64,000 nt of DNA, from assembly GCF_042684865.1 (NCBI RefSeq), contig NZ_JBHUML010000002.1, positions 1,054,001-1,118,000 of the forward strand, in the 5' to 3' direction. Source of the stretch: Salibacterium lacus. GTDB lineage: Bacteria; Bacillota; Bacilli; Bacillales; Marinococcaceae. The first letter of the stretch is position 1. Each line of letters begins with the position of its first letter. A program made the translations under genes and the position numbers. Of this stretch, positions 41,320-49,724 are shown one piece after another. The notes beneath the pieces were generated by a model. It was given only the letters and a program-made list of their open reading frames with translations. It had not been told where the DNA came from and did not search any database.

Positions 41320-42507
41320 ATGGCCCAGCCCAAGTACTTGACGAAGATTGACCAGATCAAACAGATTTCGGAGGAAGAAAGAGAACGCCTGAAAAAAATA
41401 ACAGAAAAGTTTGTATTCCGTGTGAACGAATACTATCTGAGCCTGATTAACTGGGAAGATCCGAACGACCCCATTAAGAATCTCGTGATACCCAATGAAG
41501 GAGAGCTTGAAGAATACGGGCGGTGGGACGCATCGGATGAAGACACAAACTATGTCGTACCAGGCTGTCAGCACAAATACGAAACCACAGCTCTTCTTAT
41601 CTGTTCAGAGGTCTGCGGCGCTTACTGCCGTTATTGTTTCCGAAAACGACTGTTCCGTAATGATGTAAAAGAAGCGATGATTGATGTTAATCCAGGACTT
41701 GAATACATTAGAGAACACCCTGAAATCAACAACGTGCTCCTCACAGGCGGAGACCCGCTTATTCTGGCAACCAAAAAGCTTCGTTACATTATAGAAGAAC
41801 TCCGAAGCATACCGCACGTAAAAATTATCCGGATCGGCTCGAAGCTTCCTGTCTTCAATCCGATGCGTTTTTACGAAGATGAAGAACTGTTGAAACTGAT
41901 CCGTGAATATTCTACGGCGGATCACCGCATTTACATTATGGCGCACGTGAACCATCCGCGTGAAATTACCGAAGAAGCGAAAAAAGGATTTCAGGCCCTC
42001 CATGACGCGGGTGCTGTTATTGTAAATCAAACCCCGGTGCTGAAAGGAATCAATGATCATCCGGATGATTTGACCGAACTGCTTGATAAATTGTCCTGGG
42101 CCGGTGTCACTCCTTACTATTTCTTTATTAACAGACCGGTCGCCGGTAACAATGATTTTGTTCTCCCTTTAAAAGAAGCCTATGATGCTGTAGAGGAAGC
42201 CAAAGCAAGAACGAGCGGCCTTGGGAAGCGTATCCGGTTATCCATGAGTCATACTTCCGGCAAAATTGAAATACTGGCGGTTGAAGATGGAAAAGCATAT
42301 TTGAAATACCACCAGTCCAGAGATGGGCAGTACGGCAGATTTATGGTGCTGGACTGTCCCGAAGATGCTTCCTGGTTTGATGACCTTCCGGGCAATGAAC
42401 AATACTGGCACCAGCCGGAGAAAAAAGTGGAAGATGTTGTATCCGTCAACGACATGCCCGATATTCCGCAGAAACAAAACAAACGAGCCCGGGCCGCTTC
42501 CAGATAA
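41320..42507 (+). CDS. KamA-family radical SAM protein (short lysine 2,3-aminomutase-like)
   Basis: A 395-residue radical SAM enzyme of the lysine 2,3-aminomutase family. The iron-sulfur cluster cysteines are Cys99, Cys103 and Cys106 in CGAYCRYC, and LTGGDPL is the glycine-rich SAM-binding strand. It is shorter than the Bacillus lysine 2,3-aminomutase (about 470 residues) and the C-terminal part differs, so substrate may not be lysine; the PLP site could not be verified. No beta-lysine acetyltransferase (ablB) is adjacent. The start at 41320 follows GAAAGGTGATG. It is followed by a terminator and a repeat element. Confidence 0.8.
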   Translation: MAQPKYLTKIDQIKQISEEERERLKKITEKFVFRVNEYYLSLINWEDPNDPIKNLVIPNEGELEEYGRWDASDEDTNYVVPGCQHKYETTALLICSEVCGAYCRYCFRKRLFRNDVKEAMIDVNPGLEYIREHPEINNVLLTGGDPLILATKKLRYIIEELRSIPHVKIIRIGSKLPVFNPMRFYEDEELLKLIREYSTADHRIYIMAHVNHPREITEEAKKGFQALHDAGAVIVNQTPVLKGINDHPDDLTELLDKLSWAGVTPYYFFINRPVAGNNDFVLPLKEAYDAVEEAKARTSGLGKRIRLSMSHTSGKIEILAVEDGKAYLKYHQSRDGQYGRFMVLDCPEDASWFDDLPGNEQYWHQPEKKVEDVVSVNDMPDIPQKQNKRARAASR

Positions 42508-42540
42508 ACTACCAAAAATGTCTGATCAGATCCCTGAAGA

Positions 42541-42941
42541 AGAGACTGGGACAAAACGATTCATAGATAACAAAACGCCGAACGATCCTTAAATGGATCG
42601 TTCGGCATTTTGTTGTTCATCAACTATCGCTGCGTCAAAATACTTCGCTTTCACTCCAGAGCACAAGGGCGGCATCGATTCGCTGGGGCTCATCGTGTCT
42701 TCTATGCCGCGGGCACGGCTCAAAAGGAGGAAGATCGGCTAAGATCGGCACCTCCTGGCGGGCGCCGACCTGACCCGCATCCTGCGGGCCCTCGGAAGAA
42801 ACCCGCTTCCTGCGGGGTCTTGAGACACGTGCTGTTCCCGCAGGAGACGAAGTATTTTGACTACGCTATATAAACTGCTCTCACCATTTCATCCGAAATG
42901 TTCGTGTTTTTCCTATCGTCGATCTCTTTTGTCCCAAACTC
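42541..42941. repeat. Composite non-coding element with nested inverted repeats
   Basis: About 400 bases between the KamA-like gene and the next lipoprotein. Outer pair: TGGGACAAAA (42547-42556) and TTTTGTCCCA (42927-42936). Inner pair: 42625-42647 and 42848-42870 match as inverted repeats at 19 of 23 positions, sharing TCAAAATACTTCG. Between them is a GC-rich core with hairpins, such as AGGAGG/CCTCCT, CCCGCA/TGCGGG and CCCGC/GCGGG. The terminator at 42577-42606 lies between the two left arms. The only open frame (42610-42873) lacks a ribosome site and reads like translated repeat. Similar GC-rich units are common between genes of Bacillaceae, where their role is not clear to me. Confidence 0.72.
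42577..42612 (+). terminator. Terminator of the KamA-like gene
   Basis: Arms GCCGAACGATCC and GGATCGTTCGGC, perfect 12 bp with a 6-nt loop, followed by ATTTTGTTGTT. The same hairpin as after trpS with one base pair exchanged. Confidence 0.9.
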
Positions 42942-43057
42942 TTTGTATTGTTTATAGACTATGATACGGCGTAATCTGTTTGCTGGCAGCATACCGAAAA
43001 ACCGAATAAATATGTTAAACTGAGCCTGTCATATTATAAATAAAAGGATGTTATGTT

Positions 43058-43795
43058 ATGAAGCGGTTTCTGGCCGTTTTTCTTCCCGCTGTTATACTTC
43101 TTGAGGCCTGCAGTAATGCTGACACTTCATCCAGCGAAGAGGTTACAACGTTTTCCAACGAATTGTATACCGTAACATTTGAACATACAACGCGTGCCGA
43201 AAACGCCGATTCGAACTTTTCCCTCTCTTTTTCAATTGCTGCTGAGGATGAAACGAGACGAATCGATTCTTCCGACGTGACGTTACGTTTTCCCGAGCAA
43301 GTGTCGGATGCGCAGGGAAACAACTATCAGACGACAGGAGACGCGCAGTACAGCCAAAAACAAGAGCAAAGCCATATGGTAACGGTCGAACAGTCATTTT
43401 CCGGCCCCCTTCATGAAGAGAGCCGTCATATTACAGCGCCGCTTCTCATGGTCATTGAGAGTGACACAGAGGAAGTACTTTTTCAGGATGTCACTGCTGA
43501 TTCTTTTCCTCTTACGAGAGAAGAATTGAAAATAACGAACATGAAAAGAAACGGGAAAACACTAAACGTTCAGGCTGCAGATTATATATCCGACGGAAAA
43601 CTGGAGTGGTCCATGAACGTACAGGGAGAAAAAATTTATCCGGCTTTTACAAACACTGTTGTAAACGATAATGGAACATACGAAGGATCTCTGGAGTTCG
43701 CCTTTCAGCCGGCGGAACGATTCTCCATCATGGCAGAGCGGTCCCGAACAGAACCGATGGAATGGGAACTCCCTTTCGTTATCCCTGTATCATAA
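43058..43795 (+). CDS. Secreted lipoprotein-like protein, unknown
   Basis: 245 residues with a signal peptide (residues 1-18) and a possible lipobox LLEAC (Cys18, unusual Glu at -2), followed by a Ser/Thr/Glu-rich mature domain of beta-strand character. I do not recognise a family; the repeated pattern of T-x-E-H-T and strand-forming segments suggests an immunoglobulin-like or DUF fold. AAGGATG lies 9 nt before the ATG. It is convergent with the FAH gene, with only 3 nt between stops, and there is no clear terminator. Confidence 0.7.
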   Translation: MKRFLAVFLPAVILLEACSNADTSSSEEVTTFSNELYTVTFEHTTRAENADSNFSLSFSIAAEDETRRIDSSDVTLRFPEQVSDAQGNNYQTTGDAQYSQKQEQSHMVTVEQSFSGPLHEESRHITAPLLMVIESDTEEVLFQDVTADSFPLTREELKITNMKRNGKTLNVQAADYISDGKLEWSMNVQGEKIYPAFTNTVVNDNGTYEGSLEFAFQPAERFSIMAERSRTEPMEWELPFVIPVS

Positions 43796-43798
43796 TTA

Positions 43799-44701
43799 TC
43801 ATTGGACTCTGTTTGTGAGCCGGCCCAGTCCTTCGGCAGTAACAACCACTTCATCACCGGGATGTAAAAGACGTGGAGGATTGAATCCCTTTCCCACTCC
43901 GGCTGGGGTACCTGTGGCAATAACATCACCGGGCTGGAGTGTTATTGCCCGGGAAATAATTTCAATGAGGGAGGATACCGAAAAAATCATCTGGGAGACA
44001 GCCGCCTGCTGCCGGCGTTCTCCGTTCACATACGTTTCAAGTGTGATATCTTTTCCTTTTATTTCTTCCGGTCTCACAATATACGGACCCATCGGGCAGA
44101 ATGTATCCAGACTTTTTCCGAGAAAGAACTGCTTATGTCTTTTCTGGAGGTCTCTTGCTGTGACATCATTTACGAGCGTATACCCGAAAATGTGATCATC
44201 AGCCTGTTCTGCCGAGATACCGCTCCCTTCCTTTCCGATGATGACAGCTATCTCCCCTTCGTAGTCCACTTCCTCTGTGATTCCGGGATGTGAATGTATC
44301 TCCTCTCCTGGACCTATAACCGTAGTAGGAGCTTTGGTGAAAATAATTGGATCCTCCGGAACATCTGCTTCACTTCCCATTTCCAACGCATGGTCTCTAT
44401 AGTTCTTTCCGGCACACATAATATTTTTTAATGGTGCAGGGATCGGCGCGGATAAAGTAACATCGTCAAACGTCTGGATACAGTCTTCACGGTTGTTAGC
44501 CAGCACCCACTTTGTCAATTTCTCTGCTTCTTCCCAAAACACCTCTCCCTCCGCAGCTGCCTGGATCATCGTTTCGGGAACGTGGTAATCTGAACCACTC
44601 TGCCGGGCAGCCGTTGTCATGTCTATAACACGTTTATCCTCTGTAACAATCGCCAGCTTTTCTCTGACACTTCCTTCTGCCTTGACTGCTGCAGCTTTCA
44701 T
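43799..44701 (-). CDS. Fumarylacetoacetate hydrolase-family protein
   Basis: A 300-residue FAH-fold hydrolase. The metal-binding motif EVDYEGEIAVIIG (conserved Glu/Asp ligands), the signature CAGKNYRDHALEMG and TGTPAGVGKG are present, with an N-terminal DUF2437-like segment. Members cleave acylpyruvates or open-chain products of aromatic degradation, or decarboxylate oxaloacetate. AGGAGGTGG precedes the ATG at 44701. It is the last of a four-gene set with a TrpX-type ABC transporter, 16 nt after the ATPase, hinting that its substrate may be imported by that system. Confidence 0.9.
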   Translation of the reverse strand: MKAAAVKAEGSVREKLAIVTEDKRVIDMTTAARQSGSDYHVPETMIQAAAEGEVFWEEAEKLTKWVLANNREDCIQTFDDVTLSAPIPAPLKNIMCAGKNYRDHALEMGSEADVPEDPIIFTKAPTTVIGPGEEIHSHPGITEEVDYEGEIAVIIGKEGSGISAEQADDHIFGYTLVNDVTARDLQKRHKQFFLGKSLDTFCPMGPYIVRPEEIKGKDITLETYVNGERRQQAAVSQMIFSVSSLIEIISRAITLQPGDVIATGTPAGVGKGFNPPRLLHPGDEVVVTAEGLGRLTNRVQ

Positions 44702-44717
44702 GCTTCCACCTCCTGCA

Positions 44718-45512
44718 TTATCCAAGCACTGCTTTGTCATTTGCCATTTTTTCTCCGCGGAGACGTTGAAATTCTTCGAGCAGTTTTTCAATCGTCAAAT
44801 TCTGTTTTTCCTCTCCTGCCACGTCCAGAATAATCTGACCCTGATCCATCATAATCAGACGCGTTCCAAGATCCAGAGCCTGCTGCATATTATGCGTAAC
44901 CATCAGTGTCGTAAGCTGGAACTTCTCCACTACGTCTGCGGTAATGCCGGTAATCAGCTCTGCTCTCGAGGGATCAAGCGCGGCAGTATGCTCATCCAGC
45001 ATCAAAATGTCAGGTTCTGTAAATGTAGCCATTAACAATGATAATGCCTGTCTTTCTCCGCCGGAAAGCAGTCCGACCTTTGCGGTCATGCGGTCTTCGA
45101 GTCCCAGGTTCAATGTTTTCAAATGTTCCCGGAATACTTCTTTTTTCTTTTTATTGACACCCGGCTTCAACGTGCGTTTTTTGTTGCGGGACCAGGCCAT
45201 AGATAAATTTTCTTCAATCGTCATAGAAGGAGCGGTGCCGGCCGATGGGTTTTGAAAGACCCGGCCGATCATCTGCGAGCGTTTATATTCCTGCATCGGA
45301 GTAACAGCCTGACCATTAATAAAAATGTTTCCTGTATCTGGAATGATGGATCCGGAAATCACATTCATCAAAGTTGACTTTCCAGCTCCGTTACTGCCGA
45401 TAACTGTCAAAAATTCACCGCTTTTCAGTTCGATATTTGCGTTCTGCAGGGCCTGCTTCTCATCCATCGTTCCTTCGTTAAATGTAAGAGAAACCTGTTC
45501 AAGTCGAAGCAT
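44718..45512 (-). CDS. ABC transporter ATP-binding protein (TrpZ-like)
   Basis: 264 residues. Walker A GSNGAGKST (residues 38-46), signature LSGGERQAL and Walker B ILMLDEHTAALDP. Overlaps the permease gene by 14 nt. With the permease and binding protein it forms an importer of the DUF534/TrpXYZ group, linked in streptococci to tryptophan or other aromatic ligands; the substrate here is not proven. GGGGAGAG precedes the chosen ATG at 45512. Confidence 0.9.
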   Translation of the reverse strand: MLRLEQVSLTFNEGTMDEKQALQNANIELKSGEFLTVIGSNGAGKSTLMNVISGSIIPDTGNIFINGQAVTPMQEYKRSQMIGRVFQNPSAGTAPSMTIEENLSMAWSRNKKRTLKPGVNKKKKEVFREHLKTLNLGLEDRMTAKVGLLSGGERQALSLLMATFTEPDILMLDEHTAALDPSRAELITGITADVVEKFQLTTLMVTHNMQQALDLGTRLIMMDQGQIILDVAGEEKQNLTIEKLLEEFQRLRGEKMANDKAVLG

Positions 45513-46500
45513 TCTGCTCTCCCCTTTCGTCAGCCGGTGATGCTTTGGAAAGTTCCGCTTTTTTACGGAGCCTGCGTTTCTTTTCCCGCCGCGATTCAAT
45601 AAGTTTCGGTGTAATCAGCGCGCCGATAACAATCACCGCTGTAATCAGTTTCATGTCTCCTGTCTCAAGAAAATCAGCCAAAAGAGCCATGGTTACAACA
45701 ATGCGGTATACAACGGCACCGATAATAACGGCGAACGTGGTGCGTGCTATGGATTTCGTTCCAAACAACGCTTCCCCAATAATAACAGACGCCAGTCCGA
45801 TAATAATCATGCCGACTCCCATACCGGCATCGGCAAAGCCTCCCTGCTGTGCAACAAGGGCACCTGATAAAGCTACCAGCGCATTGGAGAGCCCGATACC
45901 GAGGATGATCAGTCCATCCGTATTGGCGGAAAAGCTGCGGATCATCGACTTGTTGTCACCCGTCGCGCGAAGAGCCATGCCGACTTCCGTTTTGAGAAAG
46001 TAGTCGGTGATAAACTTGACGATAAAGGTCAATATCAGCGCTGTGAAAATAATGGAAGGGTCGGTAATGCCGAGGCCGGCCAGAGACTGATTAACGGGCC
46101 GGCTGATGCCAAGACTCGTCCAGAACTCTGTTATCATAGTGAATATCGTTTGTTCATTTAACAACGGAACATTGGACTGTCCCCCCATGATACGTAAATT
46201 GATGGAATATAAAGCAATCATCATTAAGATTCCTGATAACAGAGGATTGATTTTTCCTTTCGTATGGAGAATTCCGGTAATGCACCCTGCCAGAAAGCCC
46301 CCTGCCGTTCCGGCTGCTGTTGCAATAATCGGGGACTGCCCGCTCGTGATAAGTACCGCGGCAATGGCAGACCCTGTCACAAAGCTCCCATCTACTGTAA
46401 GATCAGGAAAATCAAGCACCCGAAACGATATGTAAACACCAAGCGCCATTAACGCGTATATGATTCCGGTTTCTACAGAACCGAATAATGCGGTCCACAT
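45499..46500 (-). CDS. ABC transporter permease (TrpY-like, branched-chain type)
   Basis: 333 residues with eight to ten hydrophobic segments and the family DLTVDGSF motif (near residue 34) and GFADAGMGVGMIIIGLASVIIGEALFG. C-terminal tail is basic then polar. A GGGGGGAAC ribosome site precedes the ATG. The preceding gene (binding protein) is separated by 153 nt holding a terminator-like hairpin, so permease expression is probably attenuated relative to the binding protein. Confidence 0.9.
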   Translation of the reverse strand: MWTALFGSVETGIIYALMALGVYISFRVLDFPDLTVDGSFVTGSAIAAVLITSGQSPIIATAAGTAGGFLAGCITGILHTKGKINPLLSGILMMIALYSINLRIMGGQSNVPLLNEQTIFTMITEFWTSLGISRPVNQSLAGLGITDPSIIFTALILTFIVKFITDYFLKTEVGMALRATGDNKSMIRSFSANTDGLIILGIGLSNALVALSGALVAQQGGFADAGMGVGMIIIGLASVIIGEALFGTKSIARTTFAVIIGAVVYRIVVTMALLADFLETGDMKLITAVIVIGALITPKLIESRREKKRRLRKKAELSKASPADERGEQNAST

Positions 46501-46608
46501 AACTGCATGTTCCCCCCTTTCCTATAGTCATCAGAAGACCCGGTTCACCGCCGGAAACTGCGGGATCCATAACATTCTGATGCTTCGTTTCCTATTATGC
46601 ATGAAAAA

Positions 46609-46642
46609 GTCCGGTCCGTTACTTTGTAAACACAGACCGGAC
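46609..46642 (-). terminator. Hairpin between binding-protein and permease genes
   Basis: Arms GTCCGGTC and GACCGGAC with a loop of about 18 nt followed by TTTTTC on the minus strand, 11 nt after the binding-protein stop. Inside an operon, this would give more binding protein than permease. Confidence 0.75.
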
Positions 46643-46653
46643 CAGGTTTATCA

Positions 46654-47673
46654 CTAATTGATAAATTCTGCTTCTTCTTTCCATGCTTCCTTTATCTCTA
46701 CTCCCTGTTCTGAAGCCGCATCCCGGTTAATCATCAGCTGCATTTCCTTTGGATACTCGGCCGGAATGTCGGAAGGAGAGGCTTCTCCGTCCAGAATCCG
46801 GGCAGCCATTTCTCCGGCACGATGCCCAATCTGCTCGTAGTCAATACCGTAGGTAACAAGACCGCCGCGTTCCAGAGAATCCGGTTCACTTACTACCATA
46901 GGGATGTCCTGCTCGTTCGCAACTCCCACCACAGATTCCAGAGCCGATACAACGGTATTGTCCGTTACAATGTACATAACATCAGCTTCTCCTGCAAGAG
47001 ATTCCGCCGCCTGCTGTACTTCTGCAGAGGAGGAAACACTGCGTGTTACGGCTTCCAGATTCGTATCTTCCATCGCAGTCTTCACGTCTTCCACCTGTGT
47101 CACCGAATTCTGTTCTCCGGAATTATACACCATGCCGACACGGGCTTCCGGAAAGTTTTCGGATATGAAACCGACTGTCCTGTTAATCATTTCCGGATGA
47201 AGATCCATTACGCCGGTGATTAATTCTCCCGGAGATTCCGGGCTTTCTATGAGACCAGCTTCTGCAGCATCTGTCACTGATGTGAAAACGATGGGAGTTT
47301 CAGAACTGGCCTGCAGAGCCGATTGCGCACTCGGGGTGGAATTGGCGAAAATAAGGTCCACTCCGCTTGAAATAAAATTATTGGCAATAGTCTGAGCATT
47401 ACTCATATCGTCCTGTGCATTCTGCATATCGTATTCAATATTTTCACCTTCTGTGTAGCCATTGTCTTCAAGCCCCTGTTTGAACCCTTTATACGCTGCA
47501 TCCAGGGAAGGATGTTCCACAATCTGTGTCGCTCCCACCTGAACCACTTCTTCCTGGGACCCTTCCGTTTCCCCCGAATTTTCTGGACTGCCTTCATCCT
47601 GCCCGCAGGCTGCCAATACGGATGTGGACAGTATACCTGTCAACAATACCTTTCCCCAATGACGAATCACCAT
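46654..47673 (-). CDS. ABC transporter substrate-binding lipoprotein (TrpX-like, DUF534 family)
   Basis: 339 residues, lipobox STSVLAACGQ (Cys23) and an acidic linker, then a type I periplasmic-binding fold with VGATQIVEHPSLDAAYKGF, VDLIFANSTPSAQSA and PMVVSEPDSLERGG(L)VTYGIDY. First gene of the transporter unit; its promoter TTTACA-17-TAAGAT lies at 47720-47748. Substrate assigned to aromatic amino-acid-like ligands from family members only. Confidence 0.9.
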   Translation of the reverse strand: MVIRHWGKVLLTGILSTSVLAACGQDEGSPENSGETEGSQEEVVQVGATQIVEHPSLDAAYKGFKQGLEDNGYTEGENIEYDMQNAQDDMSNAQTIANNFISSGVDLIFANSTPSAQSALQASSETPIVFTSVTDAAEAGLIESPESPGELITGVMDLHPEMINRTVGFISENFPEARVGMVYNSGEQNSVTQVEDVKTAMEDTNLEAVTRSVSSSAEVQQAAESLAGEADVMYIVTDNTVVSALESVVGVANEQDIPMVVSEPDSLERGGLVTYGIDYEQIGHRAGEMAARILDGEASPSDIPAEYPKEMQLMINRDAASEQGVEIKEAWKEEAEFIN

Positions 47674-47719
47674 CTGTTCTTCCCCCTCTTATATGTATGC
47701 TTTTCTTATAGTTATACTT

Positions 47720-47748
47720 ATCTTATAAGATGGAACAATTCTTGTAAA
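47720..47748 (-). promoter_or_regulatory. Promoter of the TrpX-like transporter operon
   Basis: Minus strand TTTACA (47743-47748) and TAAGAT (47720-47725) with a 17-nt spacer, 47 nt before the ATG. No T-box or riboswitch motif is seen in the short leader. Confidence 0.55.
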
Positions 47749-47821
47749 TATAAATTTTTTCTACAGTAAAGCGTTAATGCAGAGATCTTTTCATGAACAT
47801 GGAGAAGGCTTCGATAATTAT

Positions 47822-47852
47822 AAAAATCCTCCCGCTTATCGCCGCAGGAGGA
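47822..47852 (-). terminator. Terminator of the 189-residue membrane protein gene
   Basis: Minus strand arms TCCTCCTGC and GCGGGAGGA with an 8-nt loop, followed by TTTTTA, 22 nt after the stop. Confidence 0.85.
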
Positions 47853-47874
47853 GGGGGTGGACGCTTAGGAAGAA

Positions 47875-48444
47875 TCAAGGAGATATCACGCTTTGTTCCA
47901 GCTTCACGCCCGGAAAATCGGTGCTTTCGTTTTCTGAACCGGGCGGCAGTTCCGGCTGCCATTCTTCTTCATAAAGCTGCTCAAAAGCAATCCGCCCGCG
48001 GTTGATGAACACACCGTTTCCTTCTATATAATTTTCATACTCTTTCAGGAATGCTTCACCATCGGTAATGGTAAATGTATAACGAATGGTTTCTCCGCTT
48101 TGTTCTTCATCCCGTGTATAACCGAAATCGTAAAGACGTTCCACAACCGCATACGACCCAAAAGGAATGACCACGCTTTGTTCCCTTTGTGTTTCCTGTA
48201 TACCATCAGATGTTACGACGCGTTCACCCATAGCCGCCCGGTCGGTGAACCACTCGGCAGTGTATAAATACAAGGCTGCCATCACAGCAGCAAGAATGAC
48301 CGCGGCTGCCCGTTCTTTCATCTTCGTCTTTTTTTCTTTCTTCTGAATCAACCGGTGCAGCACCATCCCCACTGAAAAAGTGATGCCAAGAAGCAGCACG
48401 GACAACAGCAGGTAAAAAATCCAGGTATCCAACATCCAAATCAT
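47875..48444 (-). CDS. Membrane protein with extracytoplasmic domain, unknown
   Basis: 189 residues with two N-terminal hydrophobic helices (about 4-32 and 45-63) separated by a short basic loop, and a soluble acidic domain of about 120 residues outside. No family is recognised. The mature domain has ERLYDFGYTRDEEQ and EAFLKEYENYIEG. Genes on both sides are in the same direction but have their own terminators, so no operon is inferred. Confidence 0.65.
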   Translation of the reverse strand: MIWMLDTWIFYLLLSVLLLGITFSVGMVLHRLIQKKEKKTKMKERAAAVILAAVMAALYLYTAEWFTDRAAMGERVVTSDGIQETQREQSVVIPFGSYAVVERLYDFGYTRDEEQSGETIRYTFTITDGEAFLKEYENYIEGNGVFINRGRIAFEQLYEEEWQPELPPGSENESTDFPGVKLEQSVISP

Positions 48445-48538
48445 CTGTATCTCATCCTTTTTTCAATCAATAGAAACGTATCTCGTACCCAGTTTTCTAT
48501 CATATCACTTCCCCCGCCGCACCCTCAAAACACAAGAT

Positions 48539-49129
48539 TTACGGTGTAGTGGAAATAAGCTTTTCTGCATACTTCTCTACGCTTCTAAGACGTTTGGCGC
48601 GCCCGGCTTCATCGGCCTGGACAACGTTGCCAAGCTGTAGAAAGGGGAGGGTCTCAAAGCCGCAGAAAGAAAAAATCTGTTCATCCCACAATGCTTCCAG
48701 ACGCTCCCGTGATGAACGAAAATCTTCTTCCGGCGCGCCGGTTGTATATACTGCTCCGAGCTTTTTCCCTTTCATTTCAGGGACCGGGGTCTCCCCCTGC
48801 ATAGTGTAGGCAAACCGATAAGAAAGCACACGATCCATAAATCCTTTCCCCGCCGCAGGGAAACCACCCCACCAGAGGGGAAATACTAAAAGGACAGCAT
48901 CCGCCCAGTTGATCCAGGAATGTTCATATTGTATCTCTTCGGGATATCTCCCGCGGAGGGATTCATGATACTCGTTTTTCGTTAACTGAAAGGAGATATT
49001 TATTTCCGGAATCCAGCGCACATGAGTTTGTACATCCCCACGCTCCAACTTCTGCTGCAGCGTGTTCAGTACAGCCCCATTAAAGCTGTTTCGATCCGGG
49101 TGCATAAACCAGATGAGTATTCGTTTCAT
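48539..49129 (-). CDS. Flavodoxin-like NAD(P)H oxidoreductase
   Basis: A 196-residue protein of the NAD(P)H dehydrogenase (quinone)/MdaB-YwrO type. The N-terminal strand IWFMHPDRNSFNGAVL (residues 5-20), PLWWGGFPAAGKGFMDR (about 88-104) and YTTGAPEEDF are standard for this flavin-binding fold. The start at 49129 follows AAAGGGGGAAG. It reduces quinones or similar compounds with two electrons. Note that one related group regulates K+ efflux. Confidence 0.88.
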   Translation of the reverse strand: MKRILIWFMHPDRNSFNGAVLNTLQQKLERGDVQTHVRWIPEINISFQLTKNEYHESLRGRYPEEIQYEHSWINWADAVLLVFPLWWGGFPAAGKGFMDRVLSYRFAYTMQGETPVPEMKGKKLGAVYTTGAPEEDFRSSRERLEALWDEQIFSFCGFETLPFLQLGNVVQADEAGRAKRLRSVEKYAEKLISTTP

Positions 49130-49154
49130 TCCCGCTTCCCCCTTTATGATGAAG

Positions 49155-49188
49155 AAAAGAGACGGAAAAAAACACACCGTCTCTTTTC
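49155..49188 (-). terminator. Terminator after accB
   Basis: Arms AAAAGAGACGG and CCGTCTCTTTT around a 12-nt loop, 30 nt after the accB stop on the minus strand, followed by T-rich sequence. Confidence 0.88.
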
Positions 49189-49217
49189 TGCTGCAGGGCT
49201 TCCCCCTGTTATATGCA

Positions 49218-49688
49218 TTACTTCGGATCGACAAGGAACAACGGTTGACCGTATTCCACCAGTTCCCCGTCATCCACCAGAATTTCAACAATCTCTCCGG
49301 ACATTTCCGCTTCAAGTTCGTTCATCAGCTTCATAGCTTCGACGATACAGACTACGCTGTCTTCTTTGACCTGGTCTCCTTCTTTGACATATATGCTTGC
49401 TTCAGGAGAAGGAGCACGGTAAAACGTGCCGACCATAGGGGATACAATCTCTTTCAAATGATCATTTTTCTGCGGAGCCCCTTGGTCTTTATCTTCAGGT
49501 TCCACAGCAGGGGCCGGTGCCGCCTGCTGTACCGGCTGTACCGGAAGAGCAGACTGAACCGCCGCACCGGAAGTACCTTCTTTTTTAATTGTGATTTTTT
49601 CCTGTGTTTCTCCCTGAATTTTCAATTCACCGACAGAAGATTCATCCACCGCCCGGATTAACTCTTTAATTTCATCCATCGTAAACAT
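49218..49688 (-). CDS. accB: Biotin carboxyl carrier protein of acetyl-CoA carboxylase (AccB-like)
   Basis: 156 residues: short N-terminal helix, a Pro/Ala-rich linker (44-65) and a C-terminal biotinyl domain with the biotinylated Lys120 in VEAMKLMNE. Carries CO2 from biotin carboxylase to the carboxyltransferase. Unusually it is the last gene of a unit accC-tetR-accB; typical order is accB-accC with no regulator between. The start at 49688 follows AAGGAG; the next in-frame ATG is three codons later. Confidence 0.9.
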   Translation of the reverse strand: MFTMDEIKELIRAVDESSVGELKIQGETQEKITIKKEGTSGAAVQSALPVQPVQQAAPAPAVEPEDKDQGAPQKNDHLKEIVSPMVGTFYRAPSPEASIYVKEGDQVKEDSVVCIVEAMKLMNELEAEMSGEIVEILVDDGELVEYGQPLFLVDPK

Positions 49689-49724
49689 TTACTACACTCC
49701 TTGTCCTCTGTTTCATTAAATTTT

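Noticed and set aside
42610..42873. 87-residue open frame inside the composite element
   Set aside because: No ribosome site, Arg/Pro/Gly-rich composition from GC-rich repeat, and its span coincides with the inverted-repeat core.
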